Shown in pieces: positions 48,679 to 61,274 of a DNA stretch of 64,000 nt; position 1 is the stretch's first letter; each line of letters opens with the position of its first letter. Made by a program: the position numbers and the translations under genes. This DNA comes from Paraphysomonas bandaiensis (taxonomy: Eukaryota; Chrysophyceae). Under the pieces are notes generated by a model. The model was not told where the DNA came from. It searched no databases and saw nothing but the letters and a program-made list of their open reading frames with translations. The stretch covers positions 124,001 to 188,000 of the forward strand of contig CBFFRP010000338.1 of the NCBI GenBank assembly GCA_965644295.1. Reading direction: 5' to 3'.

Positions 48679-50734
48679 GAATTTGTGGACACTGACGCAG
48701 AGAGTTAAACCGTGGCTTTGGTTTGACTTTTGATTCATGCAGTTCTATCAGTACGAAATAGATTTACAAAGTGTGGCATTGTTTGTTTATGTAAAGCACA
48801 ACTCGACAATTAAGTCCCACTAGTGTTTCTAGAATGAATATGAGGTTGGTAACACTGAGCACTATACGACATGTCATTAGGATATTATATTTTAATTAAT
48901 TGTAAAGTTATTCTTCTAAACGTTCTGTGCTATTACACACCTCATGCGTAGTGGTTCGACGCTATAGTTATGTACTTTCACTTTAAATTCAACAAGCAAC
49001 AAGCAGTCTTCGTATCATTTTCCATTGCAATCAGTGATCGCTTTTAAGTCCTCCCATTCCATTTTCACTATACTACTACTGGCTTAGTATTAGTATACCA
49101 ACAAGTACAAGAAGGTATCTACTATATGCAACATCACGTAATTGAGACTGATACCATGGTTGACATCAGTCTTGCGTAACAATTAATAGAGGCAATTAAT
49201 TGGTGACAGATGTCCAACAATAATAATTGAAATTATTACAGTAATCAAGCATCCAATTAATTGCCTTCAATTCTATATTGAATGTCTTTTTATTTAGAAA
49301 TAGGCGTTAAAAACTCGTTCCGATATAGTGGCTAGTTGAATGCTAGATCTACTAGTTAGACCTCTACCCATAACTAATCAGCACAAATTCTATTATCCTA
49401 CTATTTAACGCTACAGAAGCTGCTTGTGCGTCGCCGCAAGCACCAAGGTGCAACCACTTCCGTTTCAATTCTATAGCTAGATTTTAGAATAACCTTCTGA
49501 GCCATATAATCTCATCCCAAAGATGCCGATTTGCGCGCAGAAAAATCAACATTTTAAGGTGTCTAGGTGTCATTCGCTTGCGAAAATCAGTCATAACAAT
49601 CTTAGCTCTGCTAAACAACCTCTCACAAACATTGGTAGTGCTATACAAATGCTTCATGCAACGATATCGTGTTGAAAGTTTGATGCGTGCTTTTTTGCGT
49701 TTTCGGCTATAACAACGTCATTTACACTACTATACATGAATATTTCGAAGCAGTTGAATATCTGCAATCACTTTTTATATGCTATGTATCTAGACGATCG
49801 TTGTTGAGGTGCTCAGTTCTTGTTCTTTGCCAACGATACTTAACATGCTATATTACTCTCCTACATGCCGAGGTTAGAGTGTATAGTAACTCTTATATTG
49901 ACTGTCACACACAATTACAATTAATAAAATGATAACATGACTGTGTGCACATACATCCAAACTTCTGATAATGGGTTTGTATCTATGATCAGTAGCTATA
50001 CATCTTAAGATTCTATATATAATTTAGCCAGCCAATTAATTGCAATTAATTGGCAACAATTACCAATAATAATAATTGAAATTATCACTATTAAAACCAA
50101 TTAATTGTTACACAAGCCTGGTTGACGTTGAGGATATCTTATCTTCCTTTTCCATGTGCACGGGCGATAGTGGATAGGAAACAGCACTCAACACCCAACA
50201 CTTCAGTTAAGTATACTTAGTACTCCTGAAAATCTCTCTCTACTACATCGAGAAATCCGTATAGCTATTTTCTATCTTCCCATATAGTATACAGCTAATT
50301 TTCTAGAATCAGTTTCCCAACAATATATCAATAGTTTTTCACTTCCAGAAATACTATATAGAAACTAGTAACTTCCTACTGCCTACTTTTATGTCATTCT
50401 AAAATAATAAACCTAATTGTACTACGAACCATAATATATCCGATACGTCTGTATGTACGAATAGTCCGGGTACATTCCAACCCTATATCCGGTCTTATTA
50501 CTCATTATCATGAATTAATAATTTTATTATATGCGATGATACAATGGTGGGTATCTGAAATATTTTTCGTGAAATATGTGAAGGACTTATTCTGCGATAA
50601 AATCATCACAACAATAGCATTCCAGATCCCTTGAACCATTGCGGTAAATTTGTCATATATCATGTACTGTGATTGTGCTATTTCGCACAAGCTGTGGGCT
50701 GTCGCACAGCAAAGTGAGAGAAGTTTATACTCTC
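48679..50734. other. Intergenic stretch of transposon remnants
   Basis: There is no gene. AATTAATTGGC/AATAATAATTGAAATTAT words occur at 49187-49290 and again at 50030-50115, bracketing the hAT relic listed separately. They resemble an older inverted-repeat element into which the hAT copy inserted, though I cannot fix its ends. 50120-50730 shows nothing recognisable. Confidence 0.5.
49292..49690 (-). mobile_element. Decayed hAT transposon end with transposase fragment
   Basis: 49292-49464 is the inverse of the dispersed terminal repeat (AAATAGGCGTTAAA... to ...GCACCAAGGTGCAACCACTT). Immediately inward, the minus strand at about 49550-49640 encodes STTNVCERLFSRAKIVMTDF, the ERLFS core of the hAT dimerization domain. 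The order (terminal repeat, then transposase C-terminus) ties this repeat family to a hAT lineage. The frame is broken and the other end is not identified. Confidence 0.7.
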
Positions 50735-53700
50735 TCAGATAATTCCTAGAAGTCTTGAGAGTCGAGAAAGAAGGCTTCGTATTACATCTCGACCTTCACC
50801 CTCGCTCACATCCTCCGGGGTATCTGCATCAATTGAGTCGTATTGCGACAGGGGTTCTGGCAGATCCTCGATATCATCGTTCGCCACTTCGTCATCCTCT
50901 TCATCATCCTCTTCATCGTCACCTTCCAGTTCGTTGTTTTCCGTCACATCTAGAGACCCCACAGATTTTCCCTTTCCTTTTGTGATGGCACGGCCAGTGC
51001 AGGTCACTACAAGAGAAAACTTTTGTGACCCACTATAAGGCAGTCCGCCCGCCCTCACGTACACCTTCATATCATAATATGAGCAACACTAGTGGAACAA
51101 AGCATTGTATCATACTTTCCAACGACCGGTAGCAGGACTGGGTACCACAACCTGCTCGTTGTTATTGATTCGGTCATATGTGTTTCCACCATTCGCATAG
51201 TACCTGCGTTATTAGAAGTGTATCAGATACATGAATGAACTATTATACTGACACTTTTAATACTTACATTGTATTTCCACCAGGTGCCTCTAGAACTAGG
51301 TCCAGATCGTGTATAAGAGCCTTCGACGACCCTGAAGTTCCGGGCGGGTCATACCAAGAGAGAGTAGCCCTGTCAAACAGGAATCGAAAAATAACAATGT
51401 AGCATAGAATCCAGGAAAAGACGACTCACTTGAGGGGACGGGACGACGACTTGACCCGAATCTTGTATAGCAAAATCTTGTTTTCGGCAATATTCACCAT
51501 ATCTCTCACATACAAAAGAAACTTGTAGTGTCCCGCCAGTGGCAATACGTTCTGCAACATGATACGCCCAAAACCCTGCAGTAGTAACACAAGTCAGCAT
51601 TTTCAGGTAGTTCAAGAAGCAATACAGTTATCTACCTGATAATTATCGGGGGGGGAGTCAAGGGCCCTGTCTTTGCTGCCCCCTCCATGGAATTTGCTTA
51701 GTCCATGTCCAGAATGTATCAGAATTGCTTTTATTAAAACACCGCTTGGAGTGAAACACTTGCAAAATGCATCCCTATTCTGGCACATGGTATTCCAGAA
51801 GCCGGAGTCAGTAAAGTACTGTCGAACGAGAGCAGCAGATCCGGCAGCAGCAGGGGATGCCATACTTGTTCCCGACTTGGCCATTGTCTGGCACGTTTTA
51901 TCATTTGTTCCTTGTTTAGAAGACCGCGCTGACACAACAGCATTTCCTGGGGCTATTAACTCTGGCTTAATTCTAATAACACACATATCAATTTAACTAT
52001 TAGCACAGCAGCACGATCCTACCTCCCGTCGTATGCTGGTCCTTGTGAAGAAAAATACGCCACATTTTCAATACTTTGGCTATTGAAGGATGTTTCTCCT
52101 GCTCCTACACCCACAACATTCTTTGATGATGCTTCTCGTGTTAGTGATCCTGCCCCCCGAGATCCGCTGTTGCCGTTCGCAAAAAATAAAATAGAGTCCT
52201 GAAACGAGATATTAAAGCATACCGCTTGTAATTACTGTACAAACCATATTCTCATAAAGATATGCGTCCATCGACTTTCCTACGTAGTATCCGCTTCCAC
52301 TGAAGGTAGCGCCCCAGGAGTTGGTATATATGACTGCACCAGCCTTGCGCATATTAGGGTAGGCCTCATTGATTCCAGGTGCATAGAGTGCACCTCGGGG
52401 AGTTCCGAGATCCATAAATGCAATCTTGGCTTCTGGCGCCACTCCATTCATAATTCCGTCTAATCCAAAAAGTAAGTGAGGGTTTCACAAGGGCATTAGC
52501 GTAAATAAACCCACCACCCTGAATACTTTCGCCATTGTTGCCTGCAACGGTGCCAGCAACATGTGTGCCATGTCCGTTGGTTAGATCTGTGTCATCCGCT
52601 TCGGGCAAACGCGTATACTGCACCACCTGAAAACCACGACAGGAATAAGTTATCGAGCCATGAAAACAAGTGCAGCACGGCATACCTTTCTTCGTCCGGT
52701 GTCAGTGACTGGGGAGTGATAAAGAGACCGCTCCACACGCCCATTTGCATCATGAAAGTAGCACGAGTATTCGTCCAAACCTGTGTCCGCCACTCCCACA
52801 ACCTGTACTCAATCAGTTGATACGATATACGTATAGAATATCACACCTGGTCCTTTCCTTTCAGCCCAGCAGCAGTGTATGGAGCGTACTGATTGGATGC
52901 CCCAACTGCCCCACTCTGCTGAATACTGCGTGCTCGGTAGTTCAGTAACTCAGGTCGAGTAGAAAGAGAAACAAATGAGACGCCTTCATTGCTTGCCAGC
53001 TCCGACGTAACATGTGCGATGCACGCAGCACTCAAATTGCCGTCTGGAATCGTCAGCAATGAAGAAATCGAAATCGAAAGTGTGTCCTGTACAACATGAT
53101 ATCGCTTATAGTTAAAAACACTCAATGCTTACATCAGTAACAGTGTATTGCAATGAACCATAACTGCAAGGGTCGTTTCCTGTGTTACCACATGCAGCCA
53201 AAGCACTTTGAAGGCTGTCCACGCGGTGGTCCCACTCCAGCACTCGTTCTAACTCGCCCGGAGGTGCATCATCTTTCTCTTCTTCGGACAGCTTCCAGTA
53301 AAACTCACTGAAAGTACCAAATGCATAGTCAGATAACTTCTCTTCAATCTTATCGCTCAGGCCTCGCATAATATCGTCAATGTCATCTCCCGATAGCGTG
53401 GGATACGTAAAGGCGGACAGCTGAAAATCCTTTGCTTCCTCAGTGGAGGCCCTTACGCTCGCGATATCTGCAGCTAGGGGAGGGTTAGGTGTATCAGCAC
53501 AGCTCTCCGCCCCTTCCAATATATCGAGAACATCAAATACGCTTTGTTCCACTTTCAGCGGCGAAGGTATACCCGCCACCATATCAAGGAGGGGGATCTC
53601 GTCGTTTTTATCATCATCAGTAGAAGTCCTAACAATGAAGCACAAGGCATCTTCTTCAGCATTGACATAAAAAGGAGTCAACAGAATGGCCTCCACATCT

Positions 53701-54041
53701 CGATAGGCAGAAGCTGTAAAATTACAATAAACATAAGTAACACTACGATAAGGCATATATGATATCATATGCTCCTCACCAGCAGCCAATCCATCCTCAT
53801 ATGCTGCACAACCTAAACGATTCAAGAAGGATGAATCAGTAGATTGTGATTGAATGACTTCATGATCAAGAGCTCGAGTTAGAGAGCTGGTTGATCCGAG
53901 AGATGTAGTTAATCGGTCAGAACCAAACGATAGGCTAAAGTAGCGGTCGGCAAGCTCTGTTCCAGTCACAGTTGCGGTCAGAATCAAGCAGAGAACTGTC
54001 GCAAAGGCGCAGAAGGTTGTTGTTCGTTGTTTAAAGATCAT
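50735..54041 (-). CDS. Secreted subtilisin-like serine protease (S8)
   Basis: This gene of about nine or ten exons encodes roughly 930 residues. A signal peptide opens it (TTTFCAFATVLCLILTATVTG) and a long propeptide-like region follows (to about 53000). The catalytic triad is complete: Asp in VVGVADTGLDEYSCYF, His in NGHGTHVAGTVAGN and Ser in SGTSMASPAAAGSAAL. The oxyanion Asn is in FFANGNSGSRGAG. After the catalytic domain comes a beta-rich module (ATLSWYDPPGTSGS, DLDLVLEAP), like the C-terminal jelly-roll of convertase-type subtilases. An acidic Glu/Asp run (EGDDEEDDEEDDEVANDD) and an amphipathic Arg/Leu helix end it. A 66-nt segment near 53715-53780 has GTGAGG...TTTTACAG ends but is open in frame, so it could be an intron or coding. 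The probable role is extracellular or secretory-pathway protein cleavage. Confidence 0.88.
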
Positions 54042-55050
54042 AATTCACGTTATTACGAAATACTTTAAGTCTATGTAATTATGACATAGATCGCATATTA
54101 CTGACCTCACATCACATATACTGCAGCTTGAAGGGCTACTCTTCTTATCCATTCATTTTCAGAATATTCATTAGATAGAAGATGTCAATGCTGACGTAAT
54201 ACCAAACTACTTAACTTCTATGTATATCTCTTTTCTTTCTTCAAGAAGAAGGCTTCGAAGTTGAAGTTGTGAAAGAAAATTGAACTTAAAAGAAGTCAAA
54301 GTCAACCAATAAGAAAATTCGAATTCGAATACGAATAATTTAGCGCAAAAAATATTACCCATATAAGATATTCTGTATGTGAGAGTTGTTAGCGTATTTT
54401 ATTATAGGCAAATGAGGGGGTAGTACTGGCAATATATATGTGGGTGTATCATAGCACTTTACGCCCAACTTAACTGTATACAGTTGGATGTATATTTATG
54501 CAATCTTATTGTATACGTATCAGTAAGGCTATTGAACTTAACATCATCAATTAATTTAGATAATAAAATAGTGAAATGCATTGATGTAAAGTGATTTCAC
54601 AGAACCACTTTTAACAATGCATGCCCTGTTCTTTACGACTGATTTGAATGGAAACACCATGACATCCATATCTTTAATGCATTTAGCAGGGGGTGACTCG
54701 TATTCTTGGAATTTGTGGAATATTTTCTACACTTCAAAAACATCAAAAAAGGGCTATATTTAAGAAAAAGTCAGAAAACTGTCAAATAGTGATGAAATTA
54801 TTCTAAAATCCATACTTTGGACTCTAAAAACTAGATATAACGATCTAAAAAACACAAAATATGTACAGTATAATACCAAGTTCCCACTTTTTAGTCTTAA
54901 GACACTCCACAGTTCATAGTGTAAGAGAGGATGGGTAGAGACTGAGATAATGGACACCGCCATAGGATATATTCGACGTTATTGTTCGTCAAGATAGTAT
55001 TGTAAGTAGGGTATAGAGATCATGTCATTGCAATAGATCGTCCCTGTAGC
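54042..55050. other. Divergent intergenic region (subtilase / S2P)
   Basis: A 1-kb AT-rich spacer with both presumed promoters. The minus-strand ORF at 54760-54963 is not credible. No motif assigned. Confidence 0.5.
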
Positions 55051-56977
55051 ATGATTGTTAATGTGTTCATGGCATGGGTGGGGTTATGGTGTATACGTAC
55101 TATAGCAGCTAATACTGCATGGGGAAAACAGATCATGGATTATATTGAAGGGTCAGGGTTCACTTGTAGTTTATTTCATGTTGCATATGAAACTAATCGC
55201 TTCAACACGCTCATGTTTAAATGGTTTAACGAGCCGAATAGGAAGCGACGTCTATACCTTGGTACATGGTTCAACTGCGGGGTGTTCGTTATGGCTGTGG
55301 GCCAAATCTGTTCAACCGTAGTGCTGACATTTATGTTGTTAAACTCCTTATCTAACCTCCTTACATATGACTCTGGTGAGGGTTCCAACTCACAAAACGC
55401 TAGCCAGCAAAGCGCTGTTCCTGCTATTGCTCCTATTATTCCTGGCATAAATTTCCCCGCAAAATATCTTTTAGATTTCTGGATTTGTACATTTGTAGTG
55501 ATTGTAGTTCATGAATTTGGCCATGCAGCTGCAGCCTCGATGGAAAGGCTTCAAATACAGGGCTGTGGAACATTTTTTTTGTTTATGTTTCCAGGTTTGC
55601 ACCTTTTTTTCTAAAAATCTTACATTGACCATGATGTTTTGTGGTTACCGACAGGAGCCTATGTGCGTGTTGAGGAGTCCATTCAGTATTTGCCGATGTA
55701 TCCTCAGCTACGCGTCTATTCCGCAGGAGTCTGGCACAACATTGTGATGGCGGGAATGTGTGTCCTATTCTTGTTCGGACTCCCGCATGCTCTGTCCTTA
55801 GGATACATCGATTTGCGAAGTGAGAGCGACGGCTTTCGGGGAGCAGTAGTCACACAGGTTCATTCACTTTCCCCTCTGACTGCGTCGTTACGAGTGGGCG
55901 ATGTCATTACGCATATTAATGGTGAGCCCTTTGCTTCTTCGGTGGACTATCAATCCGCCCTCAACAGTCTTCAGCGAAATATAGATAATTCTCTAGTATC
56001 AGCTACCACTCTGGAGATCATACAGAAGAAATATTTTCCGTATTGGCAGGTGGATATTGACGACAGGAGTATACCTATGCACACAGTCAAGGCGTTGAAA
56101 GGGATTTGTATTTCCCATATGCGAGTCGAAGCGCTAATGGATTCTTCGTTACAGTGCTGCAGAGACGTGGTGCTACCTCCCTCCTTGAACAGTGCCCAGT
56201 CTGACACGACCAACAGTTGCTTTATGCACCAACGCACTCACAGAAGGGCCTATCGTCGAGGCAATGCTACGTTAGATACAGATATAGCAACTCTTGCGGG
56301 AGGGATGACAGTAACGTTATATTGCTTGCCTGCACGAAACGTTATCACTTCTAGCATTGAGGGTAGTGATGTGTATCCTCTTCCGTGCGACTCTGATGTA
56401 GAATGCACTGCTGGGGATATGTGTACTCATGCGTTGACACCGTATCCGACTTCGATCATTACCCTCACAGTTGCCCGAAAGGGGGGCGTTTTGAAGGAGG
56501 TACTGTTCCAGGGAGCAGCAGAGGAGCTTCTATCGTGGGTCGGAGTTGGGGATTATTCACTTGGATTATGGTTGAGTAAGCTGGCCCCAGACAATTCAAT
56601 TATCTTTTCTCTACTCATGCGACTTCCAGAGAAGCTCACTCTGTACGCCTGGCTTGGCATTCAGGTGCTTCAAACTTTACCTTATTCATAAATCAAGTTG
56701 TATTGTAGCTAAATTTGTCGGTTGCATTTGTGAACATGCTCCCGGTTCAAGTACTCGATGGTGGCCTCGCCTGTCCACAATTTGCAAGGCTTCTCTTTCC
56801 AAGGTTAGGTTAATTACATAAAATATTCATACAATTGTTAACTGTGTGCCTTTTTGCATGAGCAGTAGAAACTGGAGTTCCGTCGCGACCGCGATACAAT
56901 ATTATGGTTTATTTTTATTGGCTTCGAATGCAGCGGTTGGAGTTTTACCATATATACAGTATTTATGGGTACAATGA
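55051..56977 (+). CDS. Site-2 protease (M50 intramembrane metalloprotease)
   Basis: Four exons (55051-55594, 55655-56664, 56709-56803, 56866-56977) sum to 1,761 nt, 586 residues, near the length of MBTPS2. The N-terminal hydrophobic segments include NCGVFVMAVGQICSTVVLTF. The zinc site HEFGH lies in VVIVVHEFGHAAAA (about residue 155-160). The second ligand motif sits in the third exon as NMLPVQVLDGG, matching the LDG motif of the family. A PDZ-like insert between them (GAVVTQVHSLSPLTASLRVG, VITHINGEPF) and a Cys-rich lumenal part complete the S2P architecture. The enzyme would cut membrane-anchored transcription factors within the bilayer after a first lumenal cut. The neighbouring subtilase is not of site-1 protease type as far as I can see, so co-function is not claimed. 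Confidence 0.9.
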
Positions 56978-57586
56978 CAAATTTGTGCTTATATGATATT
57001 TTAAAGCCTGCATGCATTCACAGCATTGTCAGCTTTGATACAGAATGAATTATGTTTACGGTGTATAGTGTATAGTCTATATGGTATATTTATGTTTAGT
57101 GAGTAAGTAAGTATACTGTCGTGTTGGTATCCAGAATGTTACTGGCTCGGTAGTTAGATCTCGATTTTCGATTTATCTTGAAATTTGGGGTGCTATTTAG
57201 CTACAGGTAGGAGTGAAATTTCGCATGGGACAATGGAATAAAATGCAGTCGTTCTATGGTTATACGTTATATAGTATATGTCAGATGACAGACAACTCCA
57301 TTGCTATTTTCATACATATAGAGTTTCTGGAAATATTAAATTGAAGTTAACACAGTCGCCTATTCGTGGGACTACTCCCATTTCGAGAGTACAGTAATCA
57401 CTCTCTCTGTATTGTTGTAAGGCACGCAGGATTCTGGATTACAACCTCTACTTCATTAACGCATAGTAACAACCGTTTTAGAATTATTACTTAAGACAAA
57501 GAAGAGGTGTCGTAAGTATTCCGTCGTTATATACATATAGAAATTAGCCACAGCTTACCGCACCGGCGTAATAAATCTACCATGAT
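56978..57586. other. Convergent intergenic spacer
   Basis: AT-rich 3' spacer between S2P and the UBX gene; nothing recognised. Confidence 0.5.
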
Positions 57587-59543
57587 CTAGTCCAGGAATC
57601 GAAGCGATACTTTCTGTCCCACAAGTCCGAGTTCCTCTACTGAAAAGGCCAACAAATCGGGCTTTGAAGTCTCGCGGTGCGTATCACTGATTGAGCGTGG
57701 GGGAAACCCGGAGAAGAGATCAAATCGCTTCTTACGTTCAGCTTCAGTGAACTAAGTTGCGCAAACACAAATGGTTAGGTTGCCATATGGTATATGCTGC
57801 TACCTTTATCCGTGAGTATCACTGGATACATGAAATATATATACACGTGCCGTTGCATTTTGTGCTTACCTCTGCCGTAACCTTGATTAATAGGTTCCCT
57901 AATGAGTCTGCTCTGGCATCAATTTTGCGCCCGTCAGGTAACACTACCCTAATGACCCCATCTTTCGACTTGCTTTCTCTGATGGAGCTACCAGTACTCC
58001 CAGAATCAGCACTACAGCTAGAGGCTACATCCTCAGCTAGAAATCCAGACTGACTATCACTTGTGGAATCCATCTCCGGTTTAGAAGATGATAACTTTCT
58101 AGAACTATTCGTTTCGGTACTTTGTGAAGGGTTCTCACTTGGAGGATCTGGTGTAGGAAGTGAGGAATTCAATGTGCTGGGAACGGCATTATCGGACGAT
58201 ATTTTCTGTGACTTTGCATCCCAGTACTCACTCGGGGATGGTTTTGAAGATAAAAAGTCCATCACTAAGTATTCAATCGTCATATATATTTTATAAATAG
58301 ATAAAGCGAGTCTGGGGCAAAAAGCACATATAGCGAACATGTAGGCTACATTATAATGGCGCAAATAAATATATCCGTGTACATGACTCATATACACATA
58401 TATATTCGTATCCACAAGTTGTGTGAAGGAAACTAGTTGCACTGCACTTACGTCTCTCGAATATAGCTTTTTTGCTGGGATTTTTGTCTACGTTCTTGAG
58501 CGTCAGAGTAACGGATCCTGTAACAGGGTCCACTACACTCACATGAGGATAAGATTCTCCTTGCCCTTTCTGTGCAACCATGAACAACACGATACATTGT
58601 CATTAGCCAAGAACATCTCCATAATGTATCTAATACACTTCATGAGTATAGCAGACATGGTACGAACCAGATAGCTCTCAATAAACCATTTTCCTTGCAC
58701 TGTAAAATGCTGATGTTGCCAAAATATGAAGCTACACAACAACGCTTCTTGGAACCCCTCATCCGACCAAACATCACTGCCACGGTGTCAGTAAAGAACG
58801 AAGTCATCACAGGCAATACCTGTTAAGTATATGGCTCGCAAACACATCTTCTTTCTGAATATTTACCAGTATCCACTTGTTCTCTTCTACAGCTCTATCT
58901 CGCGCCTATAAAAAATACCATAAACTATAAATTTATTTATAGTACAGGACAGTGCTGTGGTGTACCTCTTGAAAAGAACCTTTGAACATAATTCGGAAAG
59001 GAGGCTTATACAACCCTGATATGGAGCCTGGATTACCTGTGTGACCGGTTAATACAATATGTACGATAAAGCCAAAAGTGTAGTGGTAAAGCACGCACCA
59101 GATCCGGAAGCAAATGCCGAAGTCATCGTCAATGGCGGAGAGTATATGCCCGGTAGAACTGGTAGAAAACAAAACTGAATTTCAAAATACTATTTAATGG
59201 GTGAATTTTACCAGAAGAAGGGCCTGAAAGAAGACGCTGTCGTTTGCTTGGAATCGGCTTTCTAACCTCCTCCTCTTCGACGACATCACTATATACAGCT
59301 TCACTGTTGGAGCTACATGATGACCTGATAGACCCGTTAAAGTATATGAAAATACAGCAAATGAACATACTTAGTGTGATTCAATTGTCCCCCTGAAGAA
59401 GCTGTAGGATCCATATCATTATCGAAGTATAATTGTACAGCTTTCTCAAGATTATATTCTGATAGTGAGAGCATTTGTATGGCGACCTCCTCTGTACATC
59501 CCGTACAGCTCATGAATTCTGTTACTGGATCAGGTGATTCCAT
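57587..59543 (-). CDS. UBA-UAS-UBX adaptor protein (UBXN7-like)
   Basis: This minus-strand gene has about eight exons and encodes roughly 450 residues. A UBA-like helix bundle opens it (FMSCTGCTEEVAIQMLSLSE, YNLEKAVQLYFDND). An acidic/basic linker (DVVEEEEVRKPIPSKRQR) follows. The UAS thioredoxin-like domain is next: LYKPPFRIMFKGSFQE, ARDRAVEENKWILVNIQ, ILNR, DVWSDEGFQEALLCSFIFWQ and SYPHVSVVDPVTGSVTL. A Ser-rich linker precedes the C-terminal UBX domain (VIRVVLPDGRKIDARADS, FTEAERKKRFDLFSGFPP, LGLVGQKVSLRFLD). FPPRS in the UBX domain is equivalent to the FPR-type loop that docks Cdc48/p97. UBXN7-type proteins link ubiquitinated cargo and cullin ligases to p97. All introns used are GT-AG. The intron after YL (about 58575-58673) is the longest, near 99 nt. 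Confidence 0.87.
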
Positions 59544-60230
59544 CTCACTTCAGTAATTCTTGCATTCAATGAATAACGAAATCTTGCTAATGTCTCAATT
59601 AATAATTAAGAGATACTAGTGATTTCATAGGAAGAATTCAAATGTATGAACTCAAGCAATATTCGAACTTTTGATAAGAATAGTGCTATTTTTTAGTTTC
59701 CAAAAGCTAGTTTTCTATTATATTTTGATAATTTCCTGTTTTTCGTGTACTTTTTACTGTATTGATAGGAAAAATTATTTAGCCCGCACCGCAGGTGCGG
59801 GATCCCGCACCCTTGTTTTTACACAAAGGCCGCACAGCAAGTGCGCCCATCGAGTGATCCAATCAGCAGAGTGCATCATAGCATAGTGCATCATATCACA
59901 TGCATCGAGTATATGTATATAGTAATATGACGAGGCAGCCATATGCAGCAGATACACGTTAATGAGTGCTTGAATGATAGGTGATAACATGTTGCTACCA
60001 TCTTATTTCATGAAACTGTGAGATGAGATATGCAGTTACTGGACGAGGTTTATAAGGCTGTATGGAGAGGAACTGTGAAGGGCTGTATATTATGGTATGA
60101 AGTGATTTGATATGGATATCAATGATTGAATTCCAGGTGGGAGCATCATGCTCCCATCATCCTATTTAAAGTGTCAGGTATGTAGAGAGATGAGAAGTGG
60201 TACATTTGAAGGAATAGAAGGCTGTATATC
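59544..60230. other. Intergenic spacer with GC-rich palindrome
   Basis: No gene. 59784-59812 contains two overlapping palindromes, CCGCACCGCAGGTGCGG and the perfect GGTGCGGGATCCCGCACC, GC-rich against an AT-rich background. Confidence 0.55.
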
Positions 60231-60277
60231 ATGCATGCACTATGTTGTGTGATGGTATATGATATGCTGAATGTTGT

Positions 60278-60672
60278 CATGGTTTATTATGCTGTTGTAG
60301 GCGCAATGACGTTTATACTTACCGGTGCAAGAGGGATGCCTAAGCGACACAAGCGCCCGGCTGCCCCTGTACCATCTTGCAGTGAATATGTGTCATGTTG
60401 TGTAAGGGTATGCAGTATGGCTGTATGTGATAAGAATTCTGAACGGTGTGGAATAATAAAATGCTGAAGGCTGTGATGGTTTATTATGCTGTTGTAGGCG
60501 CAATGACGTTTATACTTACCGGTGCAAGAGGGATGCCTAAGCGACACAAGCGCCCGGCTGCCCCTGTTCCATCTTGCAGTGAATATGTGTCATGTTGTGT
60601 AAGGGTATGCAGTATGGCTGTATGTGATAAGAATTCTGAACGGTGTGGAATAATAAAATGCTGAACGCTGTG
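60278..60672. repeat. Two-copy 197-bp tandem repeat
   Basis: Two adjacent copies with a period of 197 bp (anchor word GGTTTATTATGCTG at 60281 and 60478) differ at about one base. Each copy carries the same plus-strand ORF (about 60-70 codons, ending ...SERCGIIKC). The single visible difference (CCTGTACCA versus CCTGTTCCA) is silent in that frame. I do not treat it as a gene, for lack of other support. Confidence 0.85.
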
Positions 60673-61198
60673 ATGGTTGATTATACTGTTGTATGCTCTG
60701 TAAATAATGATACGATGTATTCCAATTACTAATGAATCATTAATTATAAGGGTACAGTATAAAAAGTTGATGGAGTGGTTATAAATGAATACATATAGGC
60801 ATTCTACAGATTACTAACATCAGACTGTGTCGAATAATAAAATGCTGCACGCTGTAATGGTTGATTATACTGTTGTATGCTCTGTAAATAATGATACGAT
60901 GTATTCCAATTACTAATGAATCATTAATTATAAGGGTACATTATAAAAAGTTGATGGAGTGGTTATAAATGAATACATATAGGCATTCTACAGATTACTA
61001 ACATCAGACTGTGTCGAATAATAAAATGCTGAACGCTGTAATGGTTGATTATACTGTTGTATGCTCTGTAAATAATGATACGATGTATTCCAATTACTAA
61101 TGAATCATTAATTATAAGGGTACATTATAAAAAGTTGATGGAGTGGTTATAAATGAATACATATATTGGCATTCTACAGATTACTAACATCAGACTGA
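60655..61198. repeat. Three-copy 184-bp tandem repeat
   Basis: Three head-to-tail copies have a period of 184 bp (anchor GGTTGATTATAC at 60675, 60859 and 61043). They differ at only a handful of positions. Each unit begins with the same about 50-bp module (GAATAATAAAATGCTG...CTGTTGTA) that begins each 197-bp unit just upstream, so the two arrays are related by a shared module. No ORF. Confidence 0.88.
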
Positions 61199-61274
61199 AG
61201 TTTCCTTTTCTTTGTCCTTGGAATAATGTTACCATCACTGTCCCTTCGTGCACTCATTGCATCATATATACTGT

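Noticed and set aside
50735-56977. Subtilase and S2P as a linked site-1/site-2 protease module
   Set aside because: They are adjacent and divergent, but the subtilase has a convertase-like layout without visible site-1-protease features or a membrane anchor; proximity alone does not support joint function.
60231-60664. Pair of identical Cys-containing small ORFs as a tandem gene family
   Set aside because: Both lie wholly within the 197-bp tandem repeat and have no signal peptide, splice site or other coding evidence; kept only as a repeat observation.
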